A stretch of DNA of 64,000 nt from Nymphaea colorata (GCF_008831285.2 NC_045143.1:4907503-4971502); one strand, 5' to 3'; shown: positions 29,308 to 45,863, counted from the first letter of the stretch. Notes: generated by a model not told the origin, from the sequence alone. Numbers and translations are program-made.

Positions 29308-30361
29308 CCCTGATGCCACATGCAAGGGATGAGATGAAGACATAAGTGTTCTTAATGAAAGTTGATTGTGTATCGTGTGAGAATGACTTGTTAACCGTCT
29401 CATATACATTGAAGACTTTGAAAAAAACTGCAGAATCAAATGAGATTCTAAATTAGGTAACCATATTTAATTGTTTATGTACACATTTTCATAGAGACGA
29501 ACCAAGAAAACCTGTTTCTCCTTGACCCACCTAATCCAAATTAACAAGGGCTGCTAAATGGAGGGGCAAAGTAGCCGGTCAAGTCAAGTTCTAGGTAAAA
29601 CAAATATCAAGCTAATTTCCGGCCCGGCCAAAGACAAAGAATATGTTCCCTAGTTGAACTTTTTAGATGATACTGAAGCGATCAAAGTTGAAACAATCAC
29701 ATTAAGGGAGGTTCTGTATGTAATACGACATATATTATGTTAGCTTGGTGGCCGAGGTCTTAGTTGGTACGGACACATCACATGAGAGTACTTTAAGATA
29801 GCTTTCTAGGAATTTTGTTGCTGAAAGGGAAAAAAAAAAATAAAGAACATATCACGACATTAATTTTGATAGAAGAAGAAAATGAAAATATACGTTTTAT
29901 CTTTTTCTCTTCTTGTTCCCCATTCTCAAAAGAAAAAAATTGAGATATTATAACTTAATCTTTTTGAGGTTTCTTTTAACATATTACTAAATATTTTGAA
30001 CTGTGATCGATGTTTTTGTAAGAAAATTAGTGGAAAACTCAAATTTCGTATTTGTTGTTCTTGAATTTCTTGGAAAAAAACAGTTTTTTCGACTAATACT
30101 TGTAAAAATCTGGCCGATAAAAATTCGACAAGGATATCCGCGACAGTGGTTTTGCTTTTCAGTAAGACTGAGGTTGAGAGCCGTCAATTTTGCGTCCATG
30201 CTTTGCGTATTAAGATGTTCATTACATCTGCTAAGTCCCTCAAGGGAACAAGCGGTTCATGCGTAGAATATTTTGACAAATCATATCTTCTTTGTAATCT
30301 CCAGCGCAACCATTATTCAGCTAGGTTGAATCCACTACTGTGATCTCGGTCAAGATCATGA

Positions 30362-30525
30362 GCAGTGGCCGAGTCAGAAAAATTGGTTAGATAGGTATTT
30401 GTTTTAAAAAACTCATATTTCATGGGACACTTTTATATACTTATAAAGATAAATGTTTTAAACTGTCTATTTAAAAATAAAGAAATTTCAAGAGTCACCA
30501 TGTGGCTCTGCCACTGATTTTGAGA
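30362..30525. repeat. MITE-like repeat with AGTGGC...GCCACT ends
   Basis: Begins CAGTGGCCGAGTCAGAAAAA and ends GTGGCTCTGCCACTGA. The ends are inverted matches of about 15 bp with mismatches. The interior is AT-rich and non-coding. It belongs with the GGCGGAGCCA-type ends seen elsewhere in the window. Confidence 0.6.
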
Positions 30526-31034
30526 CAAGGGGATGATAGGGATCCGAGATTCCTTTAGGAATAGATTCAACAGATGAACAGATCTGCTTAATCCACATGG
30601 GATCTTCTGCAGAAGTGTCTGATTATCCATATTATCGAGCACCGATCGATCAAAAGGTACTGCAAGTGGACTTAATCCGGGCTAAGATAATCCTGGCTTC
30701 AAAAGTTCCAAGATTTACATGTATTTGGTCTATCCAGCTGATTAGTTTTAGTAGTGGTTTCGGAAAGGTTGTGGTTCAAATTTGAGAAGAATTAGAAGAC
30801 AAGGGGCAGACGCATAGTCGCCCCCTACGTTGAGAATGATGTTATATGAATTATCATTCAATCAATCGCTTCTGGTGCTGTGACATCTTTTTCACACCGG
30901 GAGTTTATTGGGCATCAACATGGAAACATGAAATAAGAATCTTTCACGTTTTCCTATTCATCACAGTTTTCTTATTCATTGATGGAAACAAGCACGGACA
31001 TTAGTACACAACGGCTCACATAGCAGAGCTACTT

Positions 31035-31182
31035 GTTGGCTAGGGTGGGCTACTGACCACATGAGCTATATAATATTTCAATCTTACATTGTTATGGCTT
31101 TAAAATTATATGCAATAACCACACCAAATTTGTGTCACCTATGCAAGTGCCCCATAACTAAAAATTCTCGGCTCAGCCATTG
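31035..31182. repeat. Degraded MITE-like repeat, family A
   Basis: The right part, GTGCCCCATAACTAAAAATT then GGCTCAGCCATTG, matches the right end of the copies at 38218-38392 and 43402-43545. The left part is poorly preserved. Confidence 0.4.
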
Positions 31183-32616
31183 CATTGCACATGTCAATAT
31201 CTTGCATATCTTATGAGGAAAAGAGCATACACCTCACTTTCCAGAGCACATCACCTCAGGAAAAGGAAGGAAAAGCAAAGATGAGTCGTGGGATTCAATT
31301 CTCTTTTGGATGTGAATGCTTACTTTCACATATAAAAATGACTTTTGCTTTTTTAGAACATGTTAATCTTGATTCGGTTGATCTGAAAGGCTGCTTAATT
31401 CATTTGATGCTGAAGCAGATCCTTCATTCCCTTTTTGTTTTTGGGATCTAAATCAAGGTCAACATTTGTCTTTCCATGTTCTTTGGCTTGTCTTTCGGAA
31501 ACGCACTCTTCATTTTGAAATTATCCTATTATTCCGATTGTTGTTACTTTCATGCGGATATCAGTAAAAGCTCAATTTCAACGACATTTTCTCGACACGC
31601 ATCGGTGAAGACTGATTCGCATCGACAATGTTGGTGAAACATAATCTTCGTCGCCGCACAGCTTCCTGAACGTCAGTAAAAATGCACTTTCAAGGACGTC
31701 TGCCATTCCAGGTGTTGATGAATTCTCTCTTTCTTGTAGTGCTACTATTACTGTTACTATTATTACTGTTGTTAAACTTAATTCTGTTAGTTTCCCAAGT
31801 CCTTTTTTTTTTGGAATATACAGACGAGTGGCATTTTTTATGATGTTGGGGTCAGGCAAAAGCTTCATCTTGAAGCTTATAGACAAGCACCCATAAACTT
31901 TCCATGGTTGAAAGATGTGCAGATCAAAATTGCTCGTATTACGTATAAATTTAATTAGCAGACTATTTCGTTTAATTTATTAAACAGCGAGAAGAAGCAT
32001 GCATGAAAGGGCCAGGGTACTAGAAAACTAGTGACTTTGAAACTTACAACTCCCTCTTACCATCCGACACAGGTTATTGAAAGGGATGATGAAGTGTATT
32101 TCATTGTTCTACAGATTTCACCGATATATGGTGGCAAAAGACCGTGCTGATTTGATAAGAATGAAAACTTTTGATTAGCCAAAACACGACTACAAGACAG
32201 AAATTTTCGAATTGTCCATTTTGAAGACATCGTTTTCTTGGAGGGCAGCATCTTAAATGATCGAAAATAATTATTGTGGAAAGAACTGTTTACTTCTATT
32301 CACTTGCTTAGAGTTCAGTTATATGCCATCGTCAGAGATTGCCTGAGACATATGCATTCCATTCTCATCTGTTCTGCATCGGGGGTCCATTTTACTCTTT
32401 GATTAGCCGTGGAAGTGTCTTCCACACTACCCTTTTTTTTTTATATAATTGTTCTCGTTTTTTTGGTTGCTCAGAAGGTAGAATCTCCCATTTACCAAAT
32501 AAATATTAATGTCATTTCAACATAAGAAAGAGAGAGTGAACTTACATAAAACTAATATTACAGATATATAATATATGTGCTTCACTACAGAAAGATCGGA
32601 AGAAAAAGATAGACTA

Positions 32617-36284
<3,668 letters not shown>

Positions 36285-36350
36285 ATTGTGATAGAGAAAG
36301 GATACTGGTTTTGGTGATCTGGGATGATGGCAGGCAACATTTCTCGAGCG

Positions 36351-36360
36351 TTTATATAGA
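36351..36360 (-). promoter_or_regulatory. TATA box of CKX-B
   Basis: TCTATATAAA on the - strand, about 67 bp upstream of the chosen ATG at 36284. It fits transcription starting near 36325. Confidence 0.6.
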
Positions 36361-39300
36361 CACAGGTAAGAGAAAGTGATGGAGGAAAATCTTTGGTTGC
36401 AGGAAGGAGATCTCCGCAGGAAGATCAACGTACGGCCAAACTTTATTTGTTTTTTTCCGTGGAAGTGAAAGATTCGGAAGATCTGGAACGGAAGATCGAT
36501 AGTTACAGATTTTGGTTTCACACTGAGGCGGCAACAGAACGTTTGAAAAAACATTGGCTCTCTCAAAGTCGCCACAAGAGATTCGGATTCTGCTTACATT
36601 TCACTATGAAATTTTTAAATATTATACAAATCCCCATATGTGGAAGCTGAAAATGAGTTTATGGAAGAAGTCTCTTTTCTTCCAAATCTATGTGATCGTC
36701 CTTGATGTCAGTTTTTGTCATGCATGGGCCAACAGTAATGCCTGGTTTTGCCCACAGATAAAGCTGCCTCCATACAGATTTTGAACGGTTCAAACAAAAT
36801 GGTAGAAGACATTGCTTCTTTTTTTCTCTCTCTCTCTCTTATATATATATATATATAAATATATATAAATGTTGACTATTGAGTCGTTTGTCCATCTAAC
36901 CAGGATTATTCATATGAAACAAATAAAAGGTTGAAAAAAATACAAAAAGAAAAAATTATGAATTAATATATCACATTTTTCTTCTTGTTTTTTTCTTCAC
37001 AGTCCATCAACTTAAATCGAACAGCTTATAACTTGGTGGCTCTAAAAAACTAGATTTGCCGTCTAATTTTTCTATGTATATATATACAGTCTTGTCTTAT
37101 AATCTTTTAAATTTGAAAGGCCTGCAAGAGTTAGAAGCTTTTGATTAGCGTACTCCGAAGCATCGTTCTAGTCAAGAAGCTTTGCATGTCACACAAGAGA
37201 CTCAAGCTCCAAGTTGGTTATGTGTTGAGCCCAAAAAAAAAGTGGTCTTATAAGGACAAAAGGAAAGTACCAATGCGTTGCCTTTTTAGCATTTTTATTT
37301 TGCCCTTGGGAATGGGCACGGCGGGCTTGTGAGGGGTTGAACACATGAGGCGGGTGTTAGACAAAGTCCTTTTTTTTTAAGTTGGCTAAGGAAAACTTGA
37401 GTAGAGTTTTTATTTCATAATCTCCCACGAATTCTTTAATATGGCGGCCAAGTTGGTACATATTGATTAAAAAGATCTTTTACGTAGAGTTTTTTTTAGA
37501 CCTTTGTTTCAAAATAATCGATATAGGATTATCCGTGCACCACGTTTCTTGAGACTAACACATTGGTTTTGAGACCGTATATATGATTTGGATTTTATAT
37601 CAGTTATGTATGATGATTTAGGGGGTTTTGAGGGTTGTTTCGAGCCGAGATAGTTCTATGGTACACCTTTCAACTCAAGTATCATGCATGCCACTATTTG
37701 CAGTACAGAGAAGTATGAATTATGGGAATCGAATTGAGGACGATAATTCAACTGCTTTGTCTTTTAGTAGAACATAACCCAAAATGTAATTAACTTATCT
37801 TGATAACCAATAAGTCTATGGATTGGGAGCATTAGTACTTAAGGCATCCAAGCTTCTAAACCATTTATTTTTTACTCAATAATTAATATATGTAAAATTT
37901 TTCTTTGAGTCCTCTTCACATACACAAAAGTGTTACTTCAACTCTTTAAGGCATATTTTTTCATTGATATGGGGCTCTAAGGCTTGGCTTTGTGAATGTC
38001 TCAACTTGTATAAGGAGTGTAGCATAAATGGTCGGGGGGGGGGGAAGCAGCATGCATGAGGCACATCATCGGTTCCAAACTTGGTGTGCTCCCAAGCCTG
38101 TCTTGCGACCAGTTTTTATTTGTACCTAGAAAAACTATGAACCAAGACAACTGGTAGTGAAGAACTCATATTCTTAAATTCTTATCTTATTTGGGTGATC
38201 ATCGATAGTTTGAGTCAGTAGCGAAGCTACATATAGGCTGGCATGGGCAGTTGCCCACCCCACCCCAGCAACAACATTTTTATTTATTCTTACATATTTT
38301 TACATAGATTTCTTACAATTATTTATATATGTTGTGCCCTGAGAATTTTTATAACAGTGTCCCATAGCAAAAAAATCTGGCCGCCAGTGGTTTAAGTTAA
38401 AAACGTTTTTGTCATGACAGAAAAAATTAATCATCAGTTCGTTAGTTTTTCTTTAACGAATCATTCTCTTTCATTCAAAAGTGAATGAAAATCCATAAAT
38501 GAGACAAACTTTGATATACGGAACATTTTGTTGTCATATATCTCTAATCAAGGGGAGACAAACCCCACTTGTGGAAATTGTTACACGCGTTTGATCGGGC
38601 CTTAACCAAGAAAAGACAAAAATACCTTCAAGATTAGTTAACGAGTCTTTAAAAAATTCCCACTACATACTAAATTTGGGAGAACCCATCTTTTTTTTTT
38701 TTCATTTTCTAACATGGCGTATGTCTTGTGATCAAGGGGTATCGAATATATGAACAGTGTATTAGATTTCAAACCCACAGCAAGCAGTACTGATCGGTGA
38801 GAAATCTTTTATCGTAAGAAACCATTTCCTCTCTCCTAACTTTTAATTTTAACTTCAAGACACTTTATTTTGCTGCGGTTGACAAATTGGCAAATTCGGT
38901 TCAAAATTCATATTTGGATTTGGATATGAATATATAAATCAGATTTGAATCGTGAATTTTGGATTGGATTAAGATATGACCTTTCTTTGTTTGTATTCAA
39001 CTATGAATTTGAATCCGAACGTATGAATATATCTGATATGTGACCCGTTGACATCTTTTGAAAGCTTCCGTTTGATGACAAACTTTTCTGGAAAAATAAA
39101 TGACAGTTGTTGGCCGTGGTCTTGGTGCAACGTAAGGGCTGCCGCGTAATCCAGTGCAACGCGGTTTAATCGATGACGTATAAAGCTTTGTTCCCCATGA
39201 TCGATTTGGGTTCTTAGTAGTACCAGCAGCAGTACAAAGATCTTGCACTACCAATTAATATCGATGTGAACTTTGATTATGTTAACTTCAGGATAAATTT

Positions 39301-39517
39301 AGATATTTATGAAATAAAGATTCTTTAAAAAATTGGATCTTTTACACACACACACATATAGACAGTTTATGGTATAGTAAAGGTTTATGATGCTTTTAGC
39401 AATTGTGTATGTAATAGCTTCAATTTTTGAGTCAAATGGGAGAGCTCAATACTGTCATATACTTAATGTTGCTTCATGGTTAAAATTTAAAAATTTTTAA
39501 TTGAAGAACAGTAACTA

Positions 39518-39558
<41 letters not shown>

Positions 39559-40272
39559 CAATTTTATAAAGCATATGGTAGGATGTTGAATGATCAAAAT
39601 CTGAGCTGTATATTGGATTTTATGACAGTTATACAACTAAGGGTTTTAATTTTTTTTTATCAATAAATCCTTAAATAAGTCTAAAAATCGTGAAACCTTT
39701 TTTGTCTCCACTTAGTTTCCAAAAATTTGATCGTTCACTATATTCAAATAGTAGGATGTCATGAAAGAAGAGTACGAGCGGTGGCTGGATGTACAACCAT
39801 TGTCTGTTGGGCAGCAATATTTAAGCTCCGTTTATGTACATGGGATGTGCTAGCTGCCGCCATATTTAAGACTCTTTTATATACATAATGTGTGCTAGCT
39901 ACCTAGACTTTGTTAAATAATTAAGTCAATCGCCAAATATAGATGGTCGGTTCCAAATTTTATATTGTTTTCTGTCTCAGTCTCACATGCAGGTTGTGAT
40001 GGTCCTCACAAATTGAACCATATAAAAGAATGCAAAATGCTCAAGTTTTATATAAATAAAATCAAATGTATATCTTTTTATATGGTTAGTTTCATGTAAC
40101 AACTTACATCACTGTGCATCACACAGACTGCATAGTAGAGAAGACATGATTTGTGAATCTTATATGTATATATAAACCTACTAATATCCCCATGATGCCC
40201 TCCAAGGGCACAGAAACATGTTACATAAGTGCACCAATCCACTGTGCGCGCGCACACACACACACACATATA
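36361..40272. other. Gene-free stretch upstream of CKX-B
   Basis: No gene supported. It contains TA tracts (36840-36868, 39522-39553), a run of G (38034-38044), a MITE-like repeat (38218-38392) and a compound GC/CA tract just before the MITE at 40273. The CKX-B promoter should lie in the first part. Confidence 0.6.
38218..38392. repeat. MITE-like repeat, family A, copy 1
   Basis: Begins CAGTAGCGAAGCTACATATA followed by GGCTGGCATGGGCAGTTGCCC. Ends CCCATAGCAAAAAAATCTGG then CCGCCAGTGG. The start and end are roughly inverted. Clear similarity to 43402-43545. Confidence 0.65.
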
Positions 40273-40644
40273 ATTGGTAGATCCCATACCACTAGGTCAG
40301 GGACAAAAACCAGTCTCCTTATGTCAAATTGTTAAAACACCTTTTTCTACAATCCAATTGTACAGATCTGATCTTAATGATGCTTGATTAAGTTAATTCT
40401 TTTTAAGCCTAATAATATTTTTATAGAGATAGAAAAATAAACGGCTCTTGTAACATCAAAATTTTACTAGTAGAAAAATCAATATTTTTTGTAAGTGCAA
40501 CTTCAATTGAGAGTTGTTTTATGTTAAATTAGTGTTCATATATAACATTCTTGAACGTTCATATTTTCTTCAAAATATTCATTAATAAGAATTTAAGAGG
40601 TCTGGTTTTTATCCATGCCCTAGATGGTCTGGAATATACTGAAT
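40273..40644. mobile_element. MITE, intact second member, inverted relative to the copy in the BGAL17-type gene
   Basis: The left end starts ATTGGTAGATCCC and runs through AGGTCAGGGACAAAAACCAG. The right end is its inverted partner, with GAGGTCTGGTTTTTATCC and GGTCTGG, ending near 40644. When reversed, the interior segment 40430-40505 lines up with 2199-2275 of the split copy (both have ATATTGATTTTTCTA and GAGCC.TTTATTTTT). About 372 bp, no coding capacity. Flanked by CA/TA on the left and TTATATATATA on the right. A further partial end, AAGAGGTCTGGTTTTTCCGG, follows at about 40666-40685. Confidence 0.75.
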
Positions 40645-40977
40645 TTCTTATATATATAGAAATCAAGAGGTCTGGTTTTTCCGGCCTTTTTTTTTTTTAA
40701 AGATGGATTATTGAGAGAAAATCAAGGAGAAAAAATTGTTAATTAATGTTATGCGACTGAAATACCTTACCTCATTTTTCTCCTTGATGTATTATGAGTC
40801 ATCGATTTCAAAAAGATGAATGGCTAACATGATACTTCATGAGTTTAGCACCTAAAGGCTTATCGTATATGCATGTATTCCTTCGGCCATCTAGATGTTT
40901 CAAATTCTCACACATACAAGTGTGAGAATTTGTATTGTCATAGCAGCTGAATTATTCGAATGAAGATGTTGGTCAGT

Positions 40978-41143
40978 AGCATTTGCAAACCTCAAAGCAA
41001 CAGAGGATGGTGCTGTTCTCATACGAAGATAATCTCGAATTGTTGCCATTAAACTCACTACTGCATCCATCCCCATTACTGATCATGATCAACCTTGAAT
41101 CCCCTCTCTCGCTCACCATTCAATCCTCAGCCACCTTACCTGC
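40978..41143 (-). pseudogene. Relic of a third CKX gene (exon 3 fragment)
   Basis: On the + strand this reads as a degraded copy of CKX-B exon 3 (34542-34823). Matching blocks in order are TTTGCAAACCTCAAAGCA (against TTGCCGGCCTCTAAGCA), GAAGATAATCTCGAATTGTTGCC (against GGAGATAATCTCCAGTTGTTGCC), then GCATCCATCCCCATTACTGATC, and finally ATCCTCAGCCACCTTACCTG (against ATCCTCAGCCATCTCACCTG), which still includes the splice acceptor. Two internal deletions remove the intervening parts, and the frame is lost. No other CKX exon is recognisable around it. It lies on the same strand as both intact copies, about 4.7 kb beyond CKX-B. Confidence 0.75.
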
Positions 41144-42984
41144 AATATGTATCATCTCTGCTTGTGATAACAGTAGTCCGTATGAAAGATGCAGAATCAG
41201 TACAAGTTGAAAGCTGGGTTTATGTTCATGGAGTTGCTTCTAAAGCGGTTTTCTCTTTTAGGAAATAGAAGGAGAAGCTGATTTATATATTCAGCAGCTA
41301 TAAATTTCGTGACTTGAACTGTTCTGAGAACTATAGCTTATATGACATGCGCACCATGCTCTTCTTCTTGCTCTTCTGCATGTTGATGTCTATGCTGAGG
41401 ATGATTCAATGCTAAATAATCTCTCCGTGATTTCTGTGCTCTGATAAACGGTTGAATGTAGGTTTTCTTCCATTTGATTTTTAGATTTTGCACCTTCATG
41501 TTATCAGTTTCGGATATCGTTTTTTGTTTGGTCCCGAAGATTCATTTGGGTCATAACCCTATTCAAGGGCCATGTTTGGTCTTAAGGATTTACAGGTTTA
41601 GTGACTGATGGTCAAAATCTTGCAGGATTGTAGGAGAAGGAATCAAGGGGAAAAATGAAACACTTATCTTTGGAGTTGAACCATCGAGGAGCTTTTGTAT
41701 GAAGAACTTGAAGAATGCACATGAATGCAGGAACGAGCAGAGCACAGAGAAAACGCAGCAAGGACGGCAAAGCTTCCTGATGAAACGAGATCAACTCAGA
41801 TGTCTCTGGAACGAGAACAGCAACGCGCACTGCTCTTTGATTCACCTTTCCTTCTGCTGCAATTACATTTACCATATTGTTCTGTCTTCTTTGAGATTCA
41901 CTTGGATTCAGACCGCTGTCATCTCTGTTCTTGTCTGATTCACCATCTGCATCAGTTTCTCGTAGTGATGTGCACAAGTTAAAATCGTGATGGGACAGAA
42001 GTCTCATCCATTAGAGTTTAGAGAGGAGGTCTACTACTCCAGTGAAATACCCACTTTGTGGCTCCTTCCTGAAACAGGAACACGGTCAAGAGGACGCTTC
42101 ATCAAATTCGGATTTAAGAAACGACATCTGATCGAGTTCAGATTCAGTTTCAAACAAGTATTTAATCAGAGTCAGTTTTAAGTATCTAACTGGATTCAGT
42201 TTAGATTTCAAATAAATAAACACACATTTTGACTCTATATGTTTTCGAAGTCGGTTGAATCTTAACATATTATGGTGCGGTCTGGACTCGGTCGTGTATC
42301 TAAAAGTTTGATTAGACTCATATCTTGAGATGAAAATCAAATTTGGATAGGGTTGAGGTTGTGAACTTAGAAATTAGATTCAGATATGGTACAGAGTTTT
42401 ATTCATTCACATTCGAACATGAATTTGAATCCAAATATGTGATCATTTGATAAAGTGGATATAGTAAAAGATAATCCGACCATTTTGGACAACCCTAGTT
42501 GTGTTTCCCTAGCAAATGATCTTGTTCTAATCAAAGCAAATCCATCAAGTACCCATATCCAACCCAGGTCGTAGATCTCCTTCCCAAAGCTTGCACTCGG
42601 ATAAGACTGTACTATGCTTGACCCATGTAATGGATCCAGGAGCGCGGGGAGAAAATTCTGGTTAAGATGCACTAGTTATAAGATTTATATTTTCAAGAGA
42701 CATCAATATGTAAATGAGAAAAATTACCTTGAGGTTTTTCTGTGACTGTGTGGGCAATTGCCCACACCTCCTTTCACCTACACAAAACTTCCAGAAGCCT
42801 TTCCCTTTTTATGAAAAGGCAGCCATGTTTTAATGGGCCCATGCTGTGGGATGTGGTCATATAAGGAGGGGACAATACTATGTCACTCGACCAGAGTGGC
42901 TGATCTTGACCCAAATACTCATACTCTTGCATCCTTTCCTTTCAAACAAGCTCAAATTTATAGGTGGATTATCGTTAGTAGGGG

Positions 42985-43155
42985 CACAAGGAAGGGGGCC
43001 CCGCCTAGGCCACCCCAGCTAATCGAAAAACAAAAAAATATATTAAAAATATTGAAATTTTTTAGTTGCATAATGTATTTTTTGGATTCAGGTTTAGTTT
43101 GGTCCTACTTGAATCGTTTGGCCCGCTCCTCAAAAAATCCCCGCTCCGCCCCTAA
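42985..43155. repeat. MITE-like repeat, family B, copy 2
   Basis: Same order of blocks as 29155-29307: GGCCACCCCAGCTAATCG, an A-rich run, TTGAAATTTTTTAG, GGATTCAGGTTTAGTTTGG, CTCAAAAAATCCCCGCTCC. The right end CCGCTCCGCCCCTA is an inverted version of a GGGGCGGAGC end. Confidence 0.6.
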
Positions 43156-43401
43156 TCATTTGAATTGGATTTGTATGAGTATGTCTTTATCTCATGTTTT
43201 ATCAACAAAAGACAAGACTTCTTAATCTCAACAAATTTGTATCTGTATGTCTTCACATTTATGGGAAGTAATTATACGTAGAGGCTCAACTCTTAATGCA
43301 TTGAACATTGTTGTAAACATCTCCGTGTGTGGGATTGTAGGGGTGATATGCATCGTATCGGCCCCTCAGCGCAGTTATAAATGAGTTCTTCCGCATTGAT
43401 G

Positions 43402-43545
43402 GCAGTGGCGGAACCACATATAGGCTGGTGTAGGAAGTTGCCCACACCAGCTTCTTAATTTTCTTTCATTTTTACATTAAGAGCATTTGATATTTATTTG
43501 TTACACATGTAAATGTCCCTGAAAAATCTTTTGGCCCTACCACTA
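43402..43545. repeat. MITE-like repeat, family A, copy 2
   Basis: Begins CAGTGGCGGAACCACATATA followed by GGCTGGTGTAGGAAGTTGCCC. Ends AAAATCTTTTGG then CCCTACCACT. Same family and orientation as 38218-38392. Confidence 0.65.
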
Positions 43546-44162
43546 ATAACCTCAAAAAGATCAAGAGTTCAAGAAAAATAAAATTAGATAAAAGCACTTA
43601 CTAGATTTTCATGGAAATTAGGGAAGCCTATTAGATATAGATCAAACTCCAGACTCCAACATCCACAAAAGGATGACGGACAATCGACCGGACTGAATCA
43701 GCCAATATTGGCCATATTTCAACCAAATAACAATAATAAATAATTTATTTATTCCACAAAATTTGATTTTAGATGAAGATGATGATGGGACTAAATCCAG
43801 ATCTGGTGGGCATTTGCATACACCAAACAACCTTAGATATTAGATCTCTCATCTATTCAAACCTTAATTAGCCTTAAATCAACCATCCACATATGGTTGA
43901 CTAAATTAAAGTGACCTGGTTCGGACTCAGCTCTATATAATTTGAATTGCCCGAACCTGAACAGGTGGACCAGGTCAGAACAGCTCATTAAAGTTGGCTG
44001 GTTGTCGAACCCAAAACTCCTTCCCATCCATAGAACTGACAAGAAAGGCCAAAAACATCGTCATTCCCTTGCCATTTCATCTGTTCAACTTCATGAAAAC
44101 AGCTGGTCAGCTCTTTTCTTCGATTTACATATAGAATGTCAATAGTGCCTACCAAATTAGTA

Positions 44163-44164
<2 letters not shown>

Positions 44165-44224
<60 letters not shown>
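44165..44224. repeat. (TA)n(GA)n microsatellite at a LINE 3' end
   Basis: TA repeats (44165-44208), then GA repeats (44209-44224), then an A run, abutting the LINE tail. Same arrangement as at 18000-18066. Confidence 0.95.
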
Positions 44225-44510
44225 AAAAAAAAAAAACCCATAAAATAAGAATACATAACAAAATTTAAAAATAAAAAGTCACCTATATACAAAAACAAAC
44301 TGCAAAAACAAAATAGAAAGAATGAATTATACAAGATAACAACATAATAAAATAAAATAAAAAGGGTATAAAGAAAGTGAACATATGTGGTGGCAAAGTC
44401 ACCGAATAACAAATGAAGAACGACGCCATAATTGAATAGCAAAGTGTACATCTTTATACATAACAATCCGGTGATGAAAATGTTCCTAAATGCACCACCA
44501 AAACCAAAAG
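44225..44510 (-). mobile_element. Second, diverged LINE 3' tail
   Basis: The + strand sequence after the (TA)n(GA)n run, CCCATAAAATAAGAATACAT then CAAAAACAAACTGCAAAAAC, parallels CCCATAAAATGAGAATATAA and CAAAAACAATCCGC at 18070-18140. Further in, CATAACAATCCGGTGATGAA matches the coding strand of the IFSSPDF segment of the first copy. Frames are destroyed. Beyond about 44510 the similarity to the first copy is not clear by eye. Confidence 0.65.
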
Positions 44511-45863
44511 GAGAGAAAAATCTTTCAGCCGTCGGTTTAATCTTTTCAACAAAAAACACACACATATATATACACAACGCGGCGTTTGAAACGCGCAAAA
44601 TAAAATCTTCTCCACACGAGTATTTCTTCGGACAATTGGGGCTTCCATAACCCACGACCACGTGAAAGAATGAGCACCTCCACGAAATTCTGGGAATGCA
44701 TTGATGAAAGCAAATGGCAAATGATCATGACACCGAGCTTGATATTATTTCTTTCTCTTACGAGAAAATCTCTCACAAAATCAATAAAAAAAAATAGTAT
44801 AAGGCCCTATTCTTATAAAAATGTCAATGAATCCAATCTGATTACTATTAACAATATATGGTAGATGATGTTGAGTTGCTTTTAGTAGGTCATTTCCTAC
44901 TTCCTTATGTCCGGCATCCAAATCCGACGACGAATTTGAGAGAAAATGTAAATATCGAAAGACACTCTATCAAGAACCAAGTGTGGGCTTGTGTGGGCAA
45001 TGTTTTTCAGATCTAAGTCATCTTATATTGCTGCCTCATAAGTTCCCAACGAAAAGATTCTCGATCCGCTACTATCAATGGCAAGTGCATCTTAAGATGA
45101 GGAAAAGTGTGATGTTAGTTTTGGTGTTTTACGATGACATTTTCATTGTACTTCAACTTGTATATCAGTAACAATATAATATATCATCATAGAAAGCATT
45201 AATGGTATAAAGGTGGTTTAGGTTTTAGTAAACTGCTTTTTCATAGGCAGAAGGTCTGATATTTTTCACTTTGAAACTGTGGCTTCGTTGGTAAAACTTG
45301 GTAAATCGGATCATTCTTATTAGGCGGTCGTCAGCAAAAGCAGGACCCCGTTTTAGAAAAAGTTACAAACATGGAGCCCATTTGTGTTATTTTATCAAAA
45401 GGTAGACCGCATAAAAAATATAACTGTATTATTTTTATTTTTGAGTTGCAGTTTTCACAAAAAAAAGTTGTTTTCTAGAAATATATATTCCTGAAAATGA
45501 ACAACTTGGGGTGAATTTGTTTTAATATTATTTTGCAATTTCATTTTAAAATGAATAAAAGGGAGAAAAAGGATGAGCTTGGAGAGAGAGAGAGAAAACC
45601 CGCGCTGTAAAGACTAAAGAGTAAATAATTAAATGTCCTTTCTCCCCGCCCCTACCATTCCCTCTCTCTCTCTTACTCTCTCTTATCTTTCGGTGCTCTG
45701 CCCCTAGGGTTTTTGGTTATCTCTCTCGCTCTTGCTCTCCTCTCTACTCTCTCCTCTCACTCACTCTCCCGTCCTCCCCAAATCTAGGGTTTCGTTTTTG
45801 TTAGGGTTCACTCGGACCCAGCCCTTGTTTGGAGGAGGAGGAGGAGAAGGTGCAGTTTAGAGG
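44511..45863. other. Upstream region of NAP1
   Basis: No gene supported up to about 45600. From 45655 to 45770 the strand is strongly pyrimidine-rich (CTCTCT runs), followed by TAGGGTTT motifs and GA-rich sequence just before the ATG at 45864. This is the NAP1 promoter and leader. Confidence 0.6.
45705..45808 (+). promoter_or_regulatory. Three telo-box-like motifs in the NAP1 leader
   Basis: TAGGGTTT occurs at 45705-45712 and 45785-45792, with TAGGGTT at 45802-45808. These are the inverted form of AAACCCTA, the telo-box common near transcription starts of plant genes for translation, chromatin and cell division. They follow a CT-rich patch (45655-45770). A link to dividing-cell expression is inference. 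Confidence 0.55.

Larger units (their letters stand above)
23565..32616. other. Nine-kilobase gene desert between the defensin and CKX-B
   Basis: No gene supported. It contains the CA/TA microsatellite (25322-25412), a two-copy direct repeat (26401-26550) and several small MITE-like repeats (29155-29307, 30362-30525, 31035-31182). The ORF at 27413-27757 (114 codons) has no recognisable domain and no exon partner. The stretch 26640-27770 is less AT-rich than its surroundings and could be an old decayed sequence or regulatory DNA for a neighbour. Confidence 0.55.
41144..44208. other. Gene-free stretch between the CKX relic and the second LINE tail
   Basis: No gene supported. ORFs such as 41612-42007 (-) and 42833-43225 (+) show no domain. 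It holds a MITE-like family B copy (42985-43155) and a family A copy (43402-43545), then TA repeats (44165-44208). Confidence 0.55.

Noticed and set aside
36285-36575. Longer start for CKX-B (97 extra residues)
   Set aside because: Same reasoning: the extension crosses the TATA box at 36351-36360, and the extra sequence has no CKX similarity.
41612-42007. 131-codon - strand ORF
   Set aside because: No recognisable domain, no partner exon and overlapping ORFs on the + strand; more likely chance.
42833-43225. 130-codon + strand ORF
   Set aside because: Its second half is the family B repeat, so it is not a gene.
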